64,000 nucleotides of DNA from Streptomyces sp. PCS3-D2 (GCF_000612545.2 NZ_CP097800.1:5344501-5408500); one strand, 5' to 3'. Positions 15,208 to 23,680 are shown, counted from the first letter of the stretch. Notes: generated from the letters alone by a model not told the origin. A program made the numbers and translations.

Positions 15208-16492
15208 AGCAACGAACAACCCCCGCCAACTGCGGGAACAGGGGTGCGGCTGCAAGCTGTGCCAGGAGAAGTACCCGCCGGCGAAGTACGGCGAGCGCCG
15301 GGCCCGCCGTGACTGTATCGGCTCCTGGCAGGCCCGCTACCGGGACCCGGACGGCAAGCAGTGCGGACCCGTTTTCCCCACCCAGCGCGAAGCGTCCGCG
15401 CACCTCGACAAGGTCCGCACGCAGATCCGCGAGGGCACCTACCAGGACCCGAAGCGCGGCGCCATCACCGTGGACGAGTGGTACGAAATCTGGTGGCCGA
15501 CCGTCAAGGTCAAGTCCGTCACCACGGGGAACCGCAAGCTGTCCGCCTGGACCGTCCACGTACAACCGAAATGGGGCGCCCGGAAGCTGAACAGCATCAC
15601 CTGGATCCAGGTGCAGGACTGGATCACCAACGAGGTCAAGGGCCACGCCACCCAGAAGAAGGTGTTGGAGCTGCTCCGGCACATGATGGTGGCCGCGCTT
15701 CGCGACCGGCGGATCAGCCTCAACCCGTGCCTCGACATCGAGGTGTCCCCGGCCCCGGCCAAGCACCCCGACGACCTCATCCCGCCCACCGCAGCGCAGG
15801 CCGCCCTGATCCGTGAGCACCTCACGGCGTACTACCATCCCTTGGTGGTGTTCGCCGAGGAGACCGGCATGAGGTGGGGCGAGTACACCGGCCTACGGGC
15901 GTGCAACGTCGACCTTGAGCGTTGCACGGTGAAGGTGAAGGAAGTTCTCGTCGACGACAAGGGAAAGATCCGCCGGAAGATGGCGCCCAAGTCGAGGGCC
16001 GGCTTCCGGACAGTGCCGCTCACGCCAGCCGCCGTCGAGGCCGTCCGGGTCATGATGGATCGGCATCGGCCCGCCATGACGGAGTCGTCCATCGAGGATG
16101 GCATGCACGCCGAAGAGCTGATCTTCCGTGGGCCGCTGGCCGGGCAGGCGAGGAAGGGCAAGGACGGTGTTGCCGTCGACCTGGACGGGGTCCTGACCAG
16201 GCCGAACTTCCGAAGGCACTGGATTCCGGCGATCAAGGCGGCCGGGCTGGCGCGCATCGTGAAGAATCCGGAGACCGGCCGCCACGAGTTCTGGCCGCGC
16301 GTGCACGACCTCCGGCACACGTTCGCCACCCGGCTGAAGGACGCGGGCGTCCCGGAGAAGGACGTCCAGGTCATCATGGGCCACGAGCGGGGCGGCCGGG
16401 TCACGTGGCTGTACCAGCACGCCGGGCCGCAACTCGTCGAGGAAGTGCGGTCCGCGCTGGTCACGGGGCGGCACCTGCGGGCAGTGGGGTAG
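15197..16492 (+). CDS. int: Tyrosine site-specific recombinase (prophage integrase)
   Basis: A 431-residue integrase. A Cys-bearing N-terminal region precedes the core-binding domain (residues ~90-185, ITVDEWYEIWWP) and the catalytic domain: R226 (ETGMRWGEY), K265, H370 and R373 (HDLRHTFAT), H396 (MGHE) and nucleophile Y406. It inserts the phage into the 3' end of a tRNA-Val gene, whose fragment lies 150 bp downstream. Translation is coupled to the preceding small gene. Confidence 0.96.
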   Translation: MARRATNNPRQLREQGCGCKLCQEKYPPAKYGERRARRDCIGSWQARYRDPDGKQCGPVFPTQREASAHLDKVRTQIREGTYQDPKRGAITVDEWYEIWWPTVKVKSVTTGNRKLSAWTVHVQPKWGARKLNSITWIQVQDWITNEVKGHATQKKVLELLRHMMVAALRDRRISLNPCLDIEVSPAPAKHPDDLIPPTAAQAALIREHLTAYYHPLVVFAEETGMRWGEYTGLRACNVDLERCTVKVKEVLVDDKGKIRRKMAPKSRAGFRTVPLTPAAVEAVRVMMDRHRPAMTESSIEDGMHAEELIFRGPLAGQARKGKDGVAVDLDGVLTRPNFRRHWIPAIKAAGLARIVKNPETGRHEFWPRVHDLRHTFATRLKDAGVPEKDVQVIMGHERGGRVTWLYQHAGPQLVEEVRSALVTGRHLRAVG

Positions 16493-16526
16493 CCGTGCGG
16501 ATGCCACATCGATGCCACAACACCCC

Positions 16527-16626
16527 CTCACCGACCCTCACGAGAGCTCACGGAGGCTCACTCTTCGGCCGGGGAGGGGAGTTGAGGCAGGCTCACCGGC
16601 CCTCACTGAGCCTCACTAACCCTCAC
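16527..16626. repeat. Eight CTCAC repeats next to attR, candidate integrase arm sites
   Basis: CTCAC, usually preceded by C or G, occurs eight times within 100 bp (first at 16527, last at 16622-16626), between the integrase stop and the tRNA fragment. Short direct repeats flanking the core are typical arm-type sites. Confidence 0.5.
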
Positions 16627-16642
16627 GGGGGTTCTACGGTTT

Positions 16643-16687
16643 CTTACAAAGCAGATGTCGGCGGTTCGAAACCGTCCGCGCCCACCA
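16643..16687 (+). other. attR: duplicated 3' half of a tRNA-Val(TAC) gene
   Basis: These 45 bases read as the 3' part of a tRNA: anticodon loop CTTACAA, T-arm GGCGG-TTCGAAA-CCGTC, acceptor strand CGCGCCC, discriminator A and CCA. Upstream sequence does not continue the tRNA fold, so the 5' half must be at the other end of the prophage, left of this window. This defines the attachment core and the prophage boundary. Confidence 0.85.
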
Positions 16688-16692
16688 GTCAA

Positions 16693-16724
16693 AAGGCCCT
16701 CAACCGATCTTGGTTGGGGGCCTT
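16693..16724 (+). terminator. Rho-independent-type terminator after the tRNA fragment
   Basis: A 13-bp stem (AAGGCCCTCAACC with GGTTGGGGGCCTT, one G-T pair) and a 6-nt loop, directly downstream of the CCA end. It looks like the original tRNA terminator carried with the fragment. Confidence 0.75.
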
Positions 16725-17005
16725 CTGTACGCACATCTGACGGCAACGGGTACGGTCGGTGCTGCGCGGCCGGGGATCGGTGAGGGGCGCCTGTGCCTTC
16801 GTGCGGCGTTGCGATCAGCCACGCGGACCAGCAGCCCCAGCCGCGGCGGGCGACAGTCGACGAAGCGTCACTACTGGGCGTCCAGCAGGCGCGGCTCGAC
16901 ACGCATTCGGCGGACGTACTACAGCGGTGAGGGGCGACCGCGGAGACGGTGGACATCGTCGTGCCCGTGGCCCTCTGTGAGATGCCCAGTGAGTGGTGGG
17001 CCGGT

Positions 17006-17473
17006 TCAGCCCTGTAGGTGCGGCCAGCCGTCGCGGTTGGAGTAGCTTTCGAAGCAGCACCGGGTGGAGCGGTTCCATTCGTCGCCGGTGGCTAGCTTGT
17101 ACGCCTTGTCCGGCACGTACAGCAGCCATTCGCCGTCGTACTCGGTGGAGGTGTACGGCGCGAATCCGTCGACATCGTAGAGGGCGCGTTCCCACACGGT
17201 TTGACCTGCGGCTACAACAGCGCAACGTGCGTACAGGAACGCATCGGACGACTGCGGGAACGGACTGCCGTCCCGGGCCGTCAGATCGGCCACCGGAAGT
17301 GTGCCGAGCTTCTCCTGGTCCAAGCGGTAGAGGGCCTCGGCGTGACGCTCCGCGAAGCCGATGATGTCGGGGAGGGAACGGCAGCTCAGCGTCTCGGCGA
17401 GGCGCTGGCAGCTCTCTTGGGTTGCTTCGCCGTCCAGGGTGGCTATCAGTGCCCAGAAATCGGCCCATGGCAT
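17006..17473 (-). CDS. DUF4240 domain protein
   Basis: A 155-residue product starting MPWADFWALIATLDG, the DUF4240 N-terminal signature, with the downstream RLAETLSCRSLPDIIGFAERHAEAL stretch. DUF4240 proteins occur near polymorphic-toxin and immunity genes; molecular role unknown. It lies between the attR and a second tRNA remnant and is divergent from the next gene, with only 15 bp between the starts. Confidence 0.75.
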   Translation of the reverse strand: MPWADFWALIATLDGEATQESCQRLAETLSCRSLPDIIGFAERHAEALYRLDQEKLGTLPVADLTARDGSPFPQSSDAFLYARCAVVAAGQTVWERALYDVDGFAPYTSTEYDGEWLLYVPDKAYKLATGDEWNRSTRCCFESYSNRDGWPHLQG

Positions 17474-17488
17474 TCTCACAGGCGCACG

Positions 17489-17956
17489 ATGCCAGGGTGG
17501 TCTGACAACAACGAGCGCACCCAAGCGCATTGGGTTGTCAGCGCTCCGGCGTACGTTCTCGCCACGGCGAACAGACCCCCGGAGAACTGGCGTGCCTGGA
17601 TGGCGGAGGTCGCCCGCGATGTCGAGGCCGGGATCATGGGGCCCGAGTGTGCCGGCGCGGCAGAGATGTACCCCGAGTCCTTGCTGGGGGCCACGGACTC
17701 AGCGCTGGAGGCGTTCGAGGCGGAGGTGCGGGTGCTCGTGGAGCCCTCGGACGAAGAGCTCTTCGGGACGGTCGAGAGGGCTGTTCTCGCCCTCAACGCT
17801 GTGCACAGCGACGCCGGCTTCGGCACCGTAGAGCGGGAGCAACTGCGCGAGTACATCGATCTCACCCTGGTCGAGCATGGAGTGGACGTGACTGCGCTGG
17901 CAGCGAGGAGAGGCATCGATCGTGCCGCGATCACGGACGCGCGGCGTGACGGGTGA
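17489..17956 (+). CDS. Hypothetical island protein
   Basis: A 155-residue product from ATG 17489, starting MPGWSDNNERTQAHWV. Mostly helical; the C-terminus (LTLVEHGVDVTALAARRGIDRAAITDARR) resembles an HTH-like helical pair. Its end overlaps the Imm32-like gene by 35 bp. No family recognised. The start codon almost abuts the divergent DUF4240 start, so a later start is possible. Confidence 0.55.
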   Translation: MPGWSDNNERTQAHWVVSAPAYVLATANRPPENWRAWMAEVARDVEAGIMGPECAGAAEMYPESLLGATDSALEAFEAEVRVLVEPSDEELFGTVERAVLALNAVHSDAGFGTVEREQLREYIDLTLVEHGVDVTALAARRGIDRAAITDARRDG

Positions 17957-18281
17957 CCTTGACGTACCGAGCTTCCGCCGGTCTGCTGCGTGCGAGGGGC
18001 GAACCGGCCCAGCGCCGATCGAGACCACGCACGTCACGGCCGCGGTTGAGGGTACGGGGCTCCGCTTCTCCTGGGATGCCGATGCCCGGATCGAGGTACG
18101 GAACCTCGGGAGCGAGGTCGTCATCGAAGCGGATGCCGCGGGTCTCAGGACGCTTGCCGGGCATCTGCTGGTGTTGGCCGGGGAAGGAGTTCCGGATGGG
18201 GCCCATCTGCACCTCGAGGACGGCAACGGGCTGGACGTCGGGTCCGTGGGCCTGGTCCTGGAGCGCAACGACAGCGAATGA
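17922..18281 (+). CDS. Imm32-like immunity protein
   Basis: A 119-residue product. The C-terminal ~70 residues (ADAAGLRTLAGHLLVLAGEG ... AHLHLEDGNGLD) match the Imm32 pattern of immunity proteins to contact or polymorphic toxins. GTG at 17922 with GGAGAGG upstream; the true start may be further in. No cognate toxin gene is visible nearby, so it is an orphan immunity gene. Confidence 0.65.
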   Translation: MPRSRTRGVTGDLDVPSFRRSAACEGRTGPAPIETTHVTAAVEGTGLRFSWDADARIEVRNLGSEVVIEADAAGLRTLAGHLLVLAGEGVPDGAHLHLEDGNGLDVGSVGLVLERNDSE

Positions 18282-18350
18282 CCCTTGTTGTGCGCGGTTG
18301 GGGACGCAGGGGTGACCGGCGATGCGCCCGCGGTGGCACAGTGGGCGGGC

Positions 18351-18397
18351 TTGCGGAGCAGATGCGGGCGGTGCGAAAAGCCGTCCGCGCCCACCAG
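18351..18397 (+). other. Degenerate second copy of the tRNA-Val 3' end
   Basis: The last 17 bases (CCGTCCGCGCCCACCAG) and an upstream GCAGATG are identical to the attR copy at 16643-16688; the T-loop region between them carries substitutions and one or two inserted bases. A decayed GC hairpin follows (18402-18431), as after the intact fragment. It looks like the trace of an older insertion at the same tRNA gene. Confidence 0.65.
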
Positions 18398-18485
18398 CCA
18401 CGAGGCCTCGCCGCTCACGGCTGGGGCCTTCGACGGTTCCGGATGACAGCCGCCCCCGGGCGGTGAGGTGCGCACATGGCATGCG

Positions 18486-18516
18486 AAGACCCCCGGCCCG
18501 GTGGGTCGAGGGTCTT
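18486..18516 (-). terminator. Terminator of the bL37 gene
   Basis: Stem AAGACCC (18486-18492) with GGGTCTT (18510-18516), extended by further GC pairs inside, 10 bp after the bL37 stop. Confidence 0.7.
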
Positions 18517-18525
18517 GGGGTCGGC

Positions 18526-18600
18526 TCAGGCGTTGGGACGCTTGCCGTGGTTCGCCTTCTTCTTCTTGCGGGCCCGCTTCTTGTTGCCTCGCTTGGCCAT
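18526..18600 (-). CDS. 50S ribosomal protein bL37
   Basis: A complete 24-residue gene, ATG 18600 to TGA 18526, with a GGGAGAC ribosome site. The product begins MAKRGNKKRARKKKK and ends NHGKRPNA, matching the tiny actinobacterial ribosomal protein bL37 known from mycobacterial ribosome structures. It binds 23S rRNA near the decoding/bridge region. Monocistronic, with its own terminator. Confidence 0.88.
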   Translation of the reverse strand: MAKRGNKKRARKKKKANHGKRPNA

Positions 18601-18724
18601 GGTGACTGTCTCCCTACTCTCGGTGACCTTCACGACGCCGCCAGTCTAGGCGCCGTCCGGGACGGCCGCATCAGCATCCGCGCGCGCCCTTGGCCGTCGC
18701 CGCGGTGCGTGGGATCGTCGGGGG

Positions 18725-19369
18725 ATGGGCGACTGGCTCGCATGGGGTGCGCCGGCCGCGGCAGTGGTCGCGGCCGTGCTGGTAGTGGTGGTCACGGAGC
18801 GTTCCCTCGGCGGAGCCTTCGAACGGAAGCGGAACGAGGAGCGGGAGCGGTTGCTCGCGCACCTCGCCGAACCCACCGCCGCCGTACCGGGCCCCCGGAA
18901 GTTCGAGGACGTCGGCGGCATTCGGGCCCCGGACCCGCAGGTGCAACTCGGCGACCGGCGGGACGACTTCACCCCGATCCTCGTGGAGTACTACGCCTAC
19001 GGGCTCACTCAGGCGCGCAGCAGCTTCGGGACGAGCCAGCGGTTCGCCGGCGCGGGGGCCGCCATCCTGCTCCTCGGTATCGGGCTCGCCGTCCGGAAGG
19101 CCGAAGCCGGCGGCGAGCTGTACCTCGGCATCGTCACCAGTGCGACGGGCCTGGTCACGACCCTGATCGGGCAGCTCTTCCACCGGCGGGCCGACATCGC
19201 ACTGCAACACATGGCCGACCAGACGGTCGCGTTGCGTGACGACCGCCGGGCCGCCGCGACGACCCAGCAGGCCATCGGGCTGCTGGGGACCGTCGACGAC
19301 CCGGAGCTGAGAGCCCGCCTCCAGGCAGGCCTCATCATGAAGCTTTCCGGGGCCGAACTGCCCCGGTGA
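18725..19369 (+). CDS. Membrane protein resembling the TRADD-N-associated membrane domain
   Basis: A 214-residue protein: an N-terminal helix (residues ~8-24), a cytoplasmic charged linker, then an amphipathic segment (ILVEYYAYGLTQARSSFGTSQ) leading into a two-helix hairpin (~107-123 and ~132-149). The YxxxLxQARxSFxxSxxFA pattern with a TM pair is that of TRADD-N-associated membrane domains predicted in bacterial conflict and signalling systems. ATG 18725. The family call is by pattern. Confidence 0.6.
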   Translation: MGDWLAWGAPAAAVVAAVLVVVVTERSLGGAFERKRNEERERLLAHLAEPTAAVPGPRKFEDVGGIRAPDPQVQLGDRRDDFTPILVEYYAYGLTQARSSFGTSQRFAGAGAAILLLGIGLAVRKAEAGGELYLGIVTSATGLVTTLIGQLFHRRADIALQHMADQTVALRDDRRAAATTQQAIGLLGTVDDPELRARLQAGLIMKLSGAELPR

Positions 19370-19385
19370 GCGGGATAGTGGAAAC

Positions 19386-19610
19386 ATGTGCCGATCGATC
19401 AAGACCCTGCGTCCGCCCGCCATCCCCGAGAAGGCGACCGAGGAGGAGATCCGGGCCGCCGCCCTGCAGTACGTACGGAAGGTGTCCGGGTTCCGGGTGC
19501 CCGCCGCGCACAACCGCGAGGTCTTCGACGCGGCGGTGGACGCCGTCGCCGAAGCCACCGCGGCCCTGCTCGACGGGGTGCATGTACGGGGGCAGACCGC
19601 ACCCGGGTGA
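19386..19610 (+). CDS. DUF2277 family protein
   Basis: A 74-residue product starting MCRSIKTLRPPAIPEKAT and containing AALQYVRKVSGFRVP, the full DUF2277 signature. Function unknown; widespread in actinobacteria. It follows the membrane protein by 16 bp and is probably co-transcribed. Confidence 0.85.
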   Translation: MCRSIKTLRPPAIPEKATEEEIRAAALQYVRKVSGFRVPAAHNREVFDAAVDAVAEATAALLDGVHVRGQTAPG

Positions 19611-19630
19611 TCCCGGTCCGGGTGTGTGTC

Positions 19631-20161
19631 CTACGAGGCCGCGCGGCGGCGCAGTACCCACACACCGCCGATCAGGGCGCCGGTGGCGAGCGTGGCGCCG
19701 ACGGCGACCTGGGCCGTGCTCATCGAGCCGACGCTGCCGCCCGTTCCGCCGCGCGCGGCACCCGGGGTGACCTGGAGGGAGACGGTGACGCTCTGGCCGC
19801 CCGGGCCGCCGCACTCGAACCGGACCGGGTGGGCGCCGGGGTTGGCGTTGGAGAACACCGTGGCGCTGCCGAAGAGGTTGCTGGCCTCGAGGTTGCCGGG
19901 AGTCAGCCGCACCTCGCTGAACGCGGTCGACGTGACCCTGGCGACCTTGGTCCCGCACCCCGCGATGTTCAGGGCGACCCGGCCGCCCGGGGCGACCGTG
20001 GTGGGGGAGACGCTGGCGGAGGGAGCGGCGTGCGCGAGCGTGACAGGGGTGGCGGCTGCGATGAGGACGGCGGCGGCCGCGGCGGTCATCAGACGGCGCG
20101 GAGCGGCGGACCGTGAACGGTGGGCGATGGCCGGCGACTGGGCGAGCGGCATGGCGGGCAT
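19631..20161 (-). CDS. Secreted, C-terminally anchored protein
   Basis: A 176-residue product starting MPAMPLAQSPAIAHRSR. A Tat/Sec-like signal region (AAAAAVLIAAATPVTLAHAA) is followed by an Ig-like beta domain (ASVSPTTVAPGGRVALNIAGCG) and a C-terminal helix ending VWVLRRRAAS. The ATG at 20161 has GAGGAG upstream. A cell-surface protein of unknown role, of a type common in Streptomyces. Confidence 0.7.
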   Translation of the reverse strand: MPAMPLAQSPAIAHRSRSAAPRRLMTAAAAAVLIAAATPVTLAHAAPSASVSPTTVAPGGRVALNIAGCGTKVARVTSTAFSEVRLTPGNLEASNLFGSATVFSNANPGAHPVRFECGGPGGQSVTVSLQVTPGAARGGTGGSVGSMSTAQVAVGATLATGALIGGVWVLRRRAAS

Positions 20162-20339
20162 GGAGACAACTCCTCGGCTCCTCGAAACGGCGCGGCCAGG
20201 CCACGGATGTGACGCGGATTCGGTCCGCACCGTTCTCCGGACGCTAGGAGCCAGCCCCGCGGGCGGCGATCGGGGCCGGGTGAACGGGTGAGCCACTGCT
20301 CCGCCCGGGGGAGGCCGCCGCCCGGGACCGGTGCCCGCC

Positions 20340-20981
20340 CTACGCCGCGGGGGTCGCGCCCGGAGCCGAGGGCGGGCGGCGTACCAGGAACGCCGCGAGG
20401 GCGCCCGCGGCGAACAGCGCCACGATCGACACTGCGGTGCCGAGCCACTGGGTGCCCAGCCACTGGGTACCGAAATAGCCGAGGGCCACGCTGTAGCCGG
20501 CCCATGCCATGCCCGCCAGGACCGACCAGGGCAGGAACTCGGCGACCCTGCGCTGGGTCTTGCCCGCGCCGAGCGACACCACCGAACGCCCCGCGGGGGC
20601 GAAACGGGCGATCACCACGAGGGCGCCGCCACCGCGGGTGAGCGCCGCGCCCAGACGCTCCTGGGCGCGCGTCAGACGGCGCGAGCGGGCGATGGCCCGG
20701 TCCAGCCGGGGCCCGCCGCGCCGTCCCAAACGGTAGGCGGCCATGTCACCCAGCACCGATGCTGTTGTCGCGATCACGAGCAGCAACAAGATGTCCGGCA
20801 CCTGCTCGGGCCCCGGGACCTGCACCGGCCCGGCCGCCCCGGCGGCGGACGCTGCCGCCGCGGCGGTGATCACCAGGACCCCGCTCGGCAGCACCGGAAG
20901 GAAGACGTCGAGCAGGATGGACAGCGCCACCAGGGCGTAGATCCATGGGCTCGTGGTCAGCGACCCCAGAGTCTCAAACAC
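20340..20981 (-). CDS. DedA family membrane protein
   Basis: A 213-residue protein with the DedA/SNARE-associated motif FAPAGRSVVSLGAGKTQRR in the middle and four to five hydrophobic helices. DedA proteins act as lipid (undecaprenyl- or phospholipid) flippases in the cytoplasmic membrane. The GTG at 20981 has GGGGAG 7 bp upstream; the much longer open frame upstream is spurious. Confidence 0.85.
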   Translation of the reverse strand: MFETLGSLTTSPWIYALVALSILLDVFLPVLPSGVLVITAAAAASAAGAAGPVQVPGPEQVPDILLLLVIATTASVLGDMAAYRLGRRGGPRLDRAIARSRRLTRAQERLGAALTRGGGALVVIARFAPAGRSVVSLGAGKTQRRVAEFLPWSVLAGMAWAGYSVALGYFGTQWLGTQWLGTAVSIVALFAAGALAAFLVRRPPSAPGATPAA

Positions 20982-21184
20982 AGCGGGACTCCCCAGTCCG
21001 GTTGACGTGCTGCGGCATGAAGCGCCGCGACGTCGCGGGGGAGCGGCAGGGGCGGCTGACAGCCATACAGCGTACGCCCGGCATTCCCGCCCCGGCGGCC
21101 CGGGGCGGATCCCCCACCACGGCCGCGTCGACCCCGTCGACCCCCGCTCCTCCGGCCCGCCGACGCCGTGCCCGCCCGGACCGC

Positions 21185-22843
21185 CTACTCGACCGCCGTA
21201 AGCTCCCGGTCCAGCACCGTCACCAAGTGGGCCCCCGCACGCTTCTTGCGCGCCTGGTCCAGCCGTAGCCGCGCCGTCCGCCCGGACAGTGCCAGCGTCA
21301 TCAGCTGGTTCCCGAACCAGGGACCCCCCGTACGCCGCCAGTTCAGCGGCGGCCGTCCCGTGCGCCCGTGCAGGGAGAAACCGCGCCCCAGCCACCGGCC
21401 GGTCCGCGACCAGCCCAGCCGGAACCCCCACTTGACCAGGGTGTGGATGGAGTTGTGAACCGGCGAGCACGTCAGCTGGAACACCCGCGCCGTACTGGGT
21501 ATGTGAGGCTCGGCCACATACGCGTGGTGCACGTCCCCCGACAGCACGCACACCGTCGCCGGCGCCCGGGGCCCCGTCCCCACCTCCTCGATCAGATCGG
21601 TCAGTGCCGCGAACGATGCCGGGAAGGCCGCCCAGTGCTCCAGGTCGCTGCGCCGCCGCAGATCCTCGCCGATCCGGGCCCACCGCGGACCGCGCTCCCC
21701 GCGGCACAGGGCCGCATTCCACGTCTCCGCGTCATGGACCAGCGGTGGCATCAGCCAGGGCAGTGAGGACCCGATCAGCAGGTGGTCGTAGCCCCCGAGC
21801 CCGGCGAGGGCGTTCTCCCGGAGCCACTGCTGCTCCGCCGGATGGAGCATCGCCCGCCCGCCCTCGGCCAACACCCGAGCGGTCCGCGTGTCCACCATCA
21901 GCAGCCGGGTCCGCCCGAAGTCCCGCCGGTAGCTCCGGCGCACCGCGGCCGGATCGGCGTCCGCCGCGGACGCGAAGGCCCGCAGCGCGTCCGTGCCGTC
22001 GGGGTCCTCGCGGACCGCCTCGTACAGTTCGTCCGCCGCGAGCTCGGCAACCGAGAGATTGCCCAGGTGCTGGTACACCCAGTACGACATCAGGCCGCTC
22101 AGCACCCGCTCCCGCCACCACGGGGTCGCCCGCATCTCCGCGAGCCATGCCGCGCTCGTGTTCCAGTCGTCGATGACGTCGTGGTCGTCGAACATGTGCA
22201 GGCTCGGCACGGTTGACAGCAGCCAGCGGATCTCCGGGTCGCGCCACGACTCGTAGTAGAGCCGGGTGTACTCCTCGTAGTCCGCGACCTGGGCGCCGGG
22301 TGCCTCCCGCAGGTCCCGGCGGGCGGCGAGCCACTTCCGGGTCTCCCGCGACAGGGCATCGGCGTACACCTGGTCGCCCAGCAGGAGCAGGAGGTCCGGG
22401 CGCTCCGCGGCCGGGTCGGCGGCCAGCCTCGCCGCGAGGGCGTCCAGGGCGTCCGGGCCATGTGGACCGCGCCGGCCGGCGGGCGGGGCGGCCTGCCGGC
22501 AGGAGCCGAAGGTGACGCGCAGCCCGGGCGCGGGCCTGCCGGGTCCGGGCGCGGCCGGAGTGGTGATCGTGCTCGGCGGGAAGCCGCTGCCGGGCAGCGG
22601 CCACACCTGCCGGCCGTCGAGCCGTACCTCGTACGGCGACGTGGAGCCCGGAGTCAGGCCGGTCACCGGCACCAGCGCGTAGTGGTGCCCGGCTATCTGG
22701 AAGGTCCGCGTGCTCCCGCCGGCCCCGCCCGCGCAGCGCACTTCGGCCGTGCACGGGCGGTCCGTCTCGACCCATACGGTGGCCGATCCGCCCGTTTCCC
22801 AGTCGACGTGGCGCAGCAGCGGCCCCAGACGCAACCCGGCCAT
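21185..22843 (-). CDS. PhoD-like phosphodiesterase/alkaline phosphatase
   Basis: A 552-residue metallophosphatase. Metal-binding motifs seen: LLLLGDQVYADA, MFDDHDVIDDW and SGDVHHAY. An N-terminal fibronectin-like domain (residues ~1-95) precedes the catalytic domain. No signal peptide is evident, so this is probably the cytoplasmic PhoD-like subfamily rather than the secreted Tat enzyme. It stands alone with a 180-bp GC-rich gap on its 5' side. Confidence 0.88.
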   Translation of the reverse strand: MAGLRLGPLLRHVDWETGGSATVWVETDRPCTAEVRCAGGAGGSTRTFQIAGHHYALVPVTGLTPGSTSPYEVRLDGRQVWPLPGSGFPPSTITTPAAPGPGRPAPGLRVTFGSCRQAAPPAGRRGPHGPDALDALAARLAADPAAERPDLLLLLGDQVYADALSRETRKWLAARRDLREAPGAQVADYEEYTRLYYESWRDPEIRWLLSTVPSLHMFDDHDVIDDWNTSAAWLAEMRATPWWRERVLSGLMSYWVYQHLGNLSVAELAADELYEAVREDPDGTDALRAFASAADADPAAVRRSYRRDFGRTRLLMVDTRTARVLAEGGRAMLHPAEQQWLRENALAGLGGYDHLLIGSSLPWLMPPLVHDAETWNAALCRGERGPRWARIGEDLRRRSDLEHWAAFPASFAALTDLIEEVGTGPRAPATVCVLSGDVHHAYVAEPHIPSTARVFQLTCSPVHNSIHTLVKWGFRLGWSRTGRWLGRGFSLHGRTGRPPLNWRRTGGPWFGNQLMTLALSGRTARLRLDQARKKRAGAHLVTVLDRELTAVE

Positions 22844-23026
22844 GCGACTCCCCCTCCTCCGTAGCCCCTTCGATCACGGTACGACGGGGAGGGGGAGCCA
22901 CGCCTCCCCCTGACGGGGGAAAGGCGGGGGCCGGCGGCCCGGCGGCCCGGCGGGCACCGCCGGCGGCCGACCGGCGGTCCGACGGTGTTCCGGCCGAGAG
23001 GCGAGTGGGCGTGGGTCAGCCGTCGG

Positions 23027-23680
23027 TCAGCAGCCGTTGAGGACGTTGACCAGGGCCGTCTTCTCGCCCGAGTCCATGCTCAGGCCCCAGTACTGCTTCA
23101 CGTTGACCCACATCCGCGCGTAGGTGCAGCGGTAGGCCGTCCTGGGCGGCAGCCACTTGCCGGGGTCGAGGTCGCCCTTGGCCTGGTTGACGTTGTCGGT
23201 GACCGCGATGAGCTGCGGGCGGGTGAGGTCGTTGGCGAACTGTTGGCGCTTGGACGTCGTCCAGGAGGAGGCGCCGGAGCGCCAGGCCTCGGCCAGCGGG
23301 ACGACGTGGTCGATGTCGACGTCGGAGGCGGCCGTCCACGTGGCGCCGTCGTACTCCGAGTACCAGCTTCCGCTGACCGCGGCGCAGGAGGAGCTCTGGA
23401 CGACGTTCACCCCGTCCCGCTTGAGCACGGTTTCGCGGGTGTTGCAGGTGCCGGAGACGGTACTCCAGTGGGGGAAGAGGGAGCGGCTGTACCCGCTGGT
23501 GGATCCCTCCGCCCTGGGGGTGACCGTGGCCAGGTAGGCGCGGGCGGCCGACGCGCTCATGGGCGTGGGCGGGGCGGCCTGGGCGGTCGGGGCGTTGAGG
23601 AGGGAGGTGAGCGCCGCCAGCGTGGCTGCTGACGCGAGCACGCCAATTCGACGCGCGTAGACGTTGGGCATGAGTGCCAT
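23027..23680 (-). CDS. Secreted HNH (GmrSD/DUF1524-type) nuclease
   Basis: A 217-residue protein with a signal peptide (cleavage near AQAAPP, residue ~37) and the catalytic motif DIDHVVPLAEAWRSG, followed by QLIAVTDNVNQAKGDLDP. This is the extracellular endonuclease family that many Streptomyces secrete to digest nucleic acids. Monocistronic. Confidence 0.88.
   Translation of the reverse strand: MALMPNVYARRIGVLASAATLAALTSLLNAPTAQAAPPTPMSASAARAYLATVTPRAEGSTSGYSRSLFPHWSTVSGTCNTRETVLKRDGVNVVQSSSCAAVSGSWYSEYDGATWTAASDVDIDHVVPLAEAWRSGASSWTTSKRQQFANDLTRPQLIAVTDNVNQAKGDLDPGKWLPPRTAYRCTYARMWVNVKQYWGLSMDSGEKTALVNVLNGC

Noticed and set aside
18301-18397. A complete functional tRNA gene
   Set aside because: Only the 3' end matches tRNA-Val; the T-loop is altered and no cloverleaf with a proper anticodon arm could be built.
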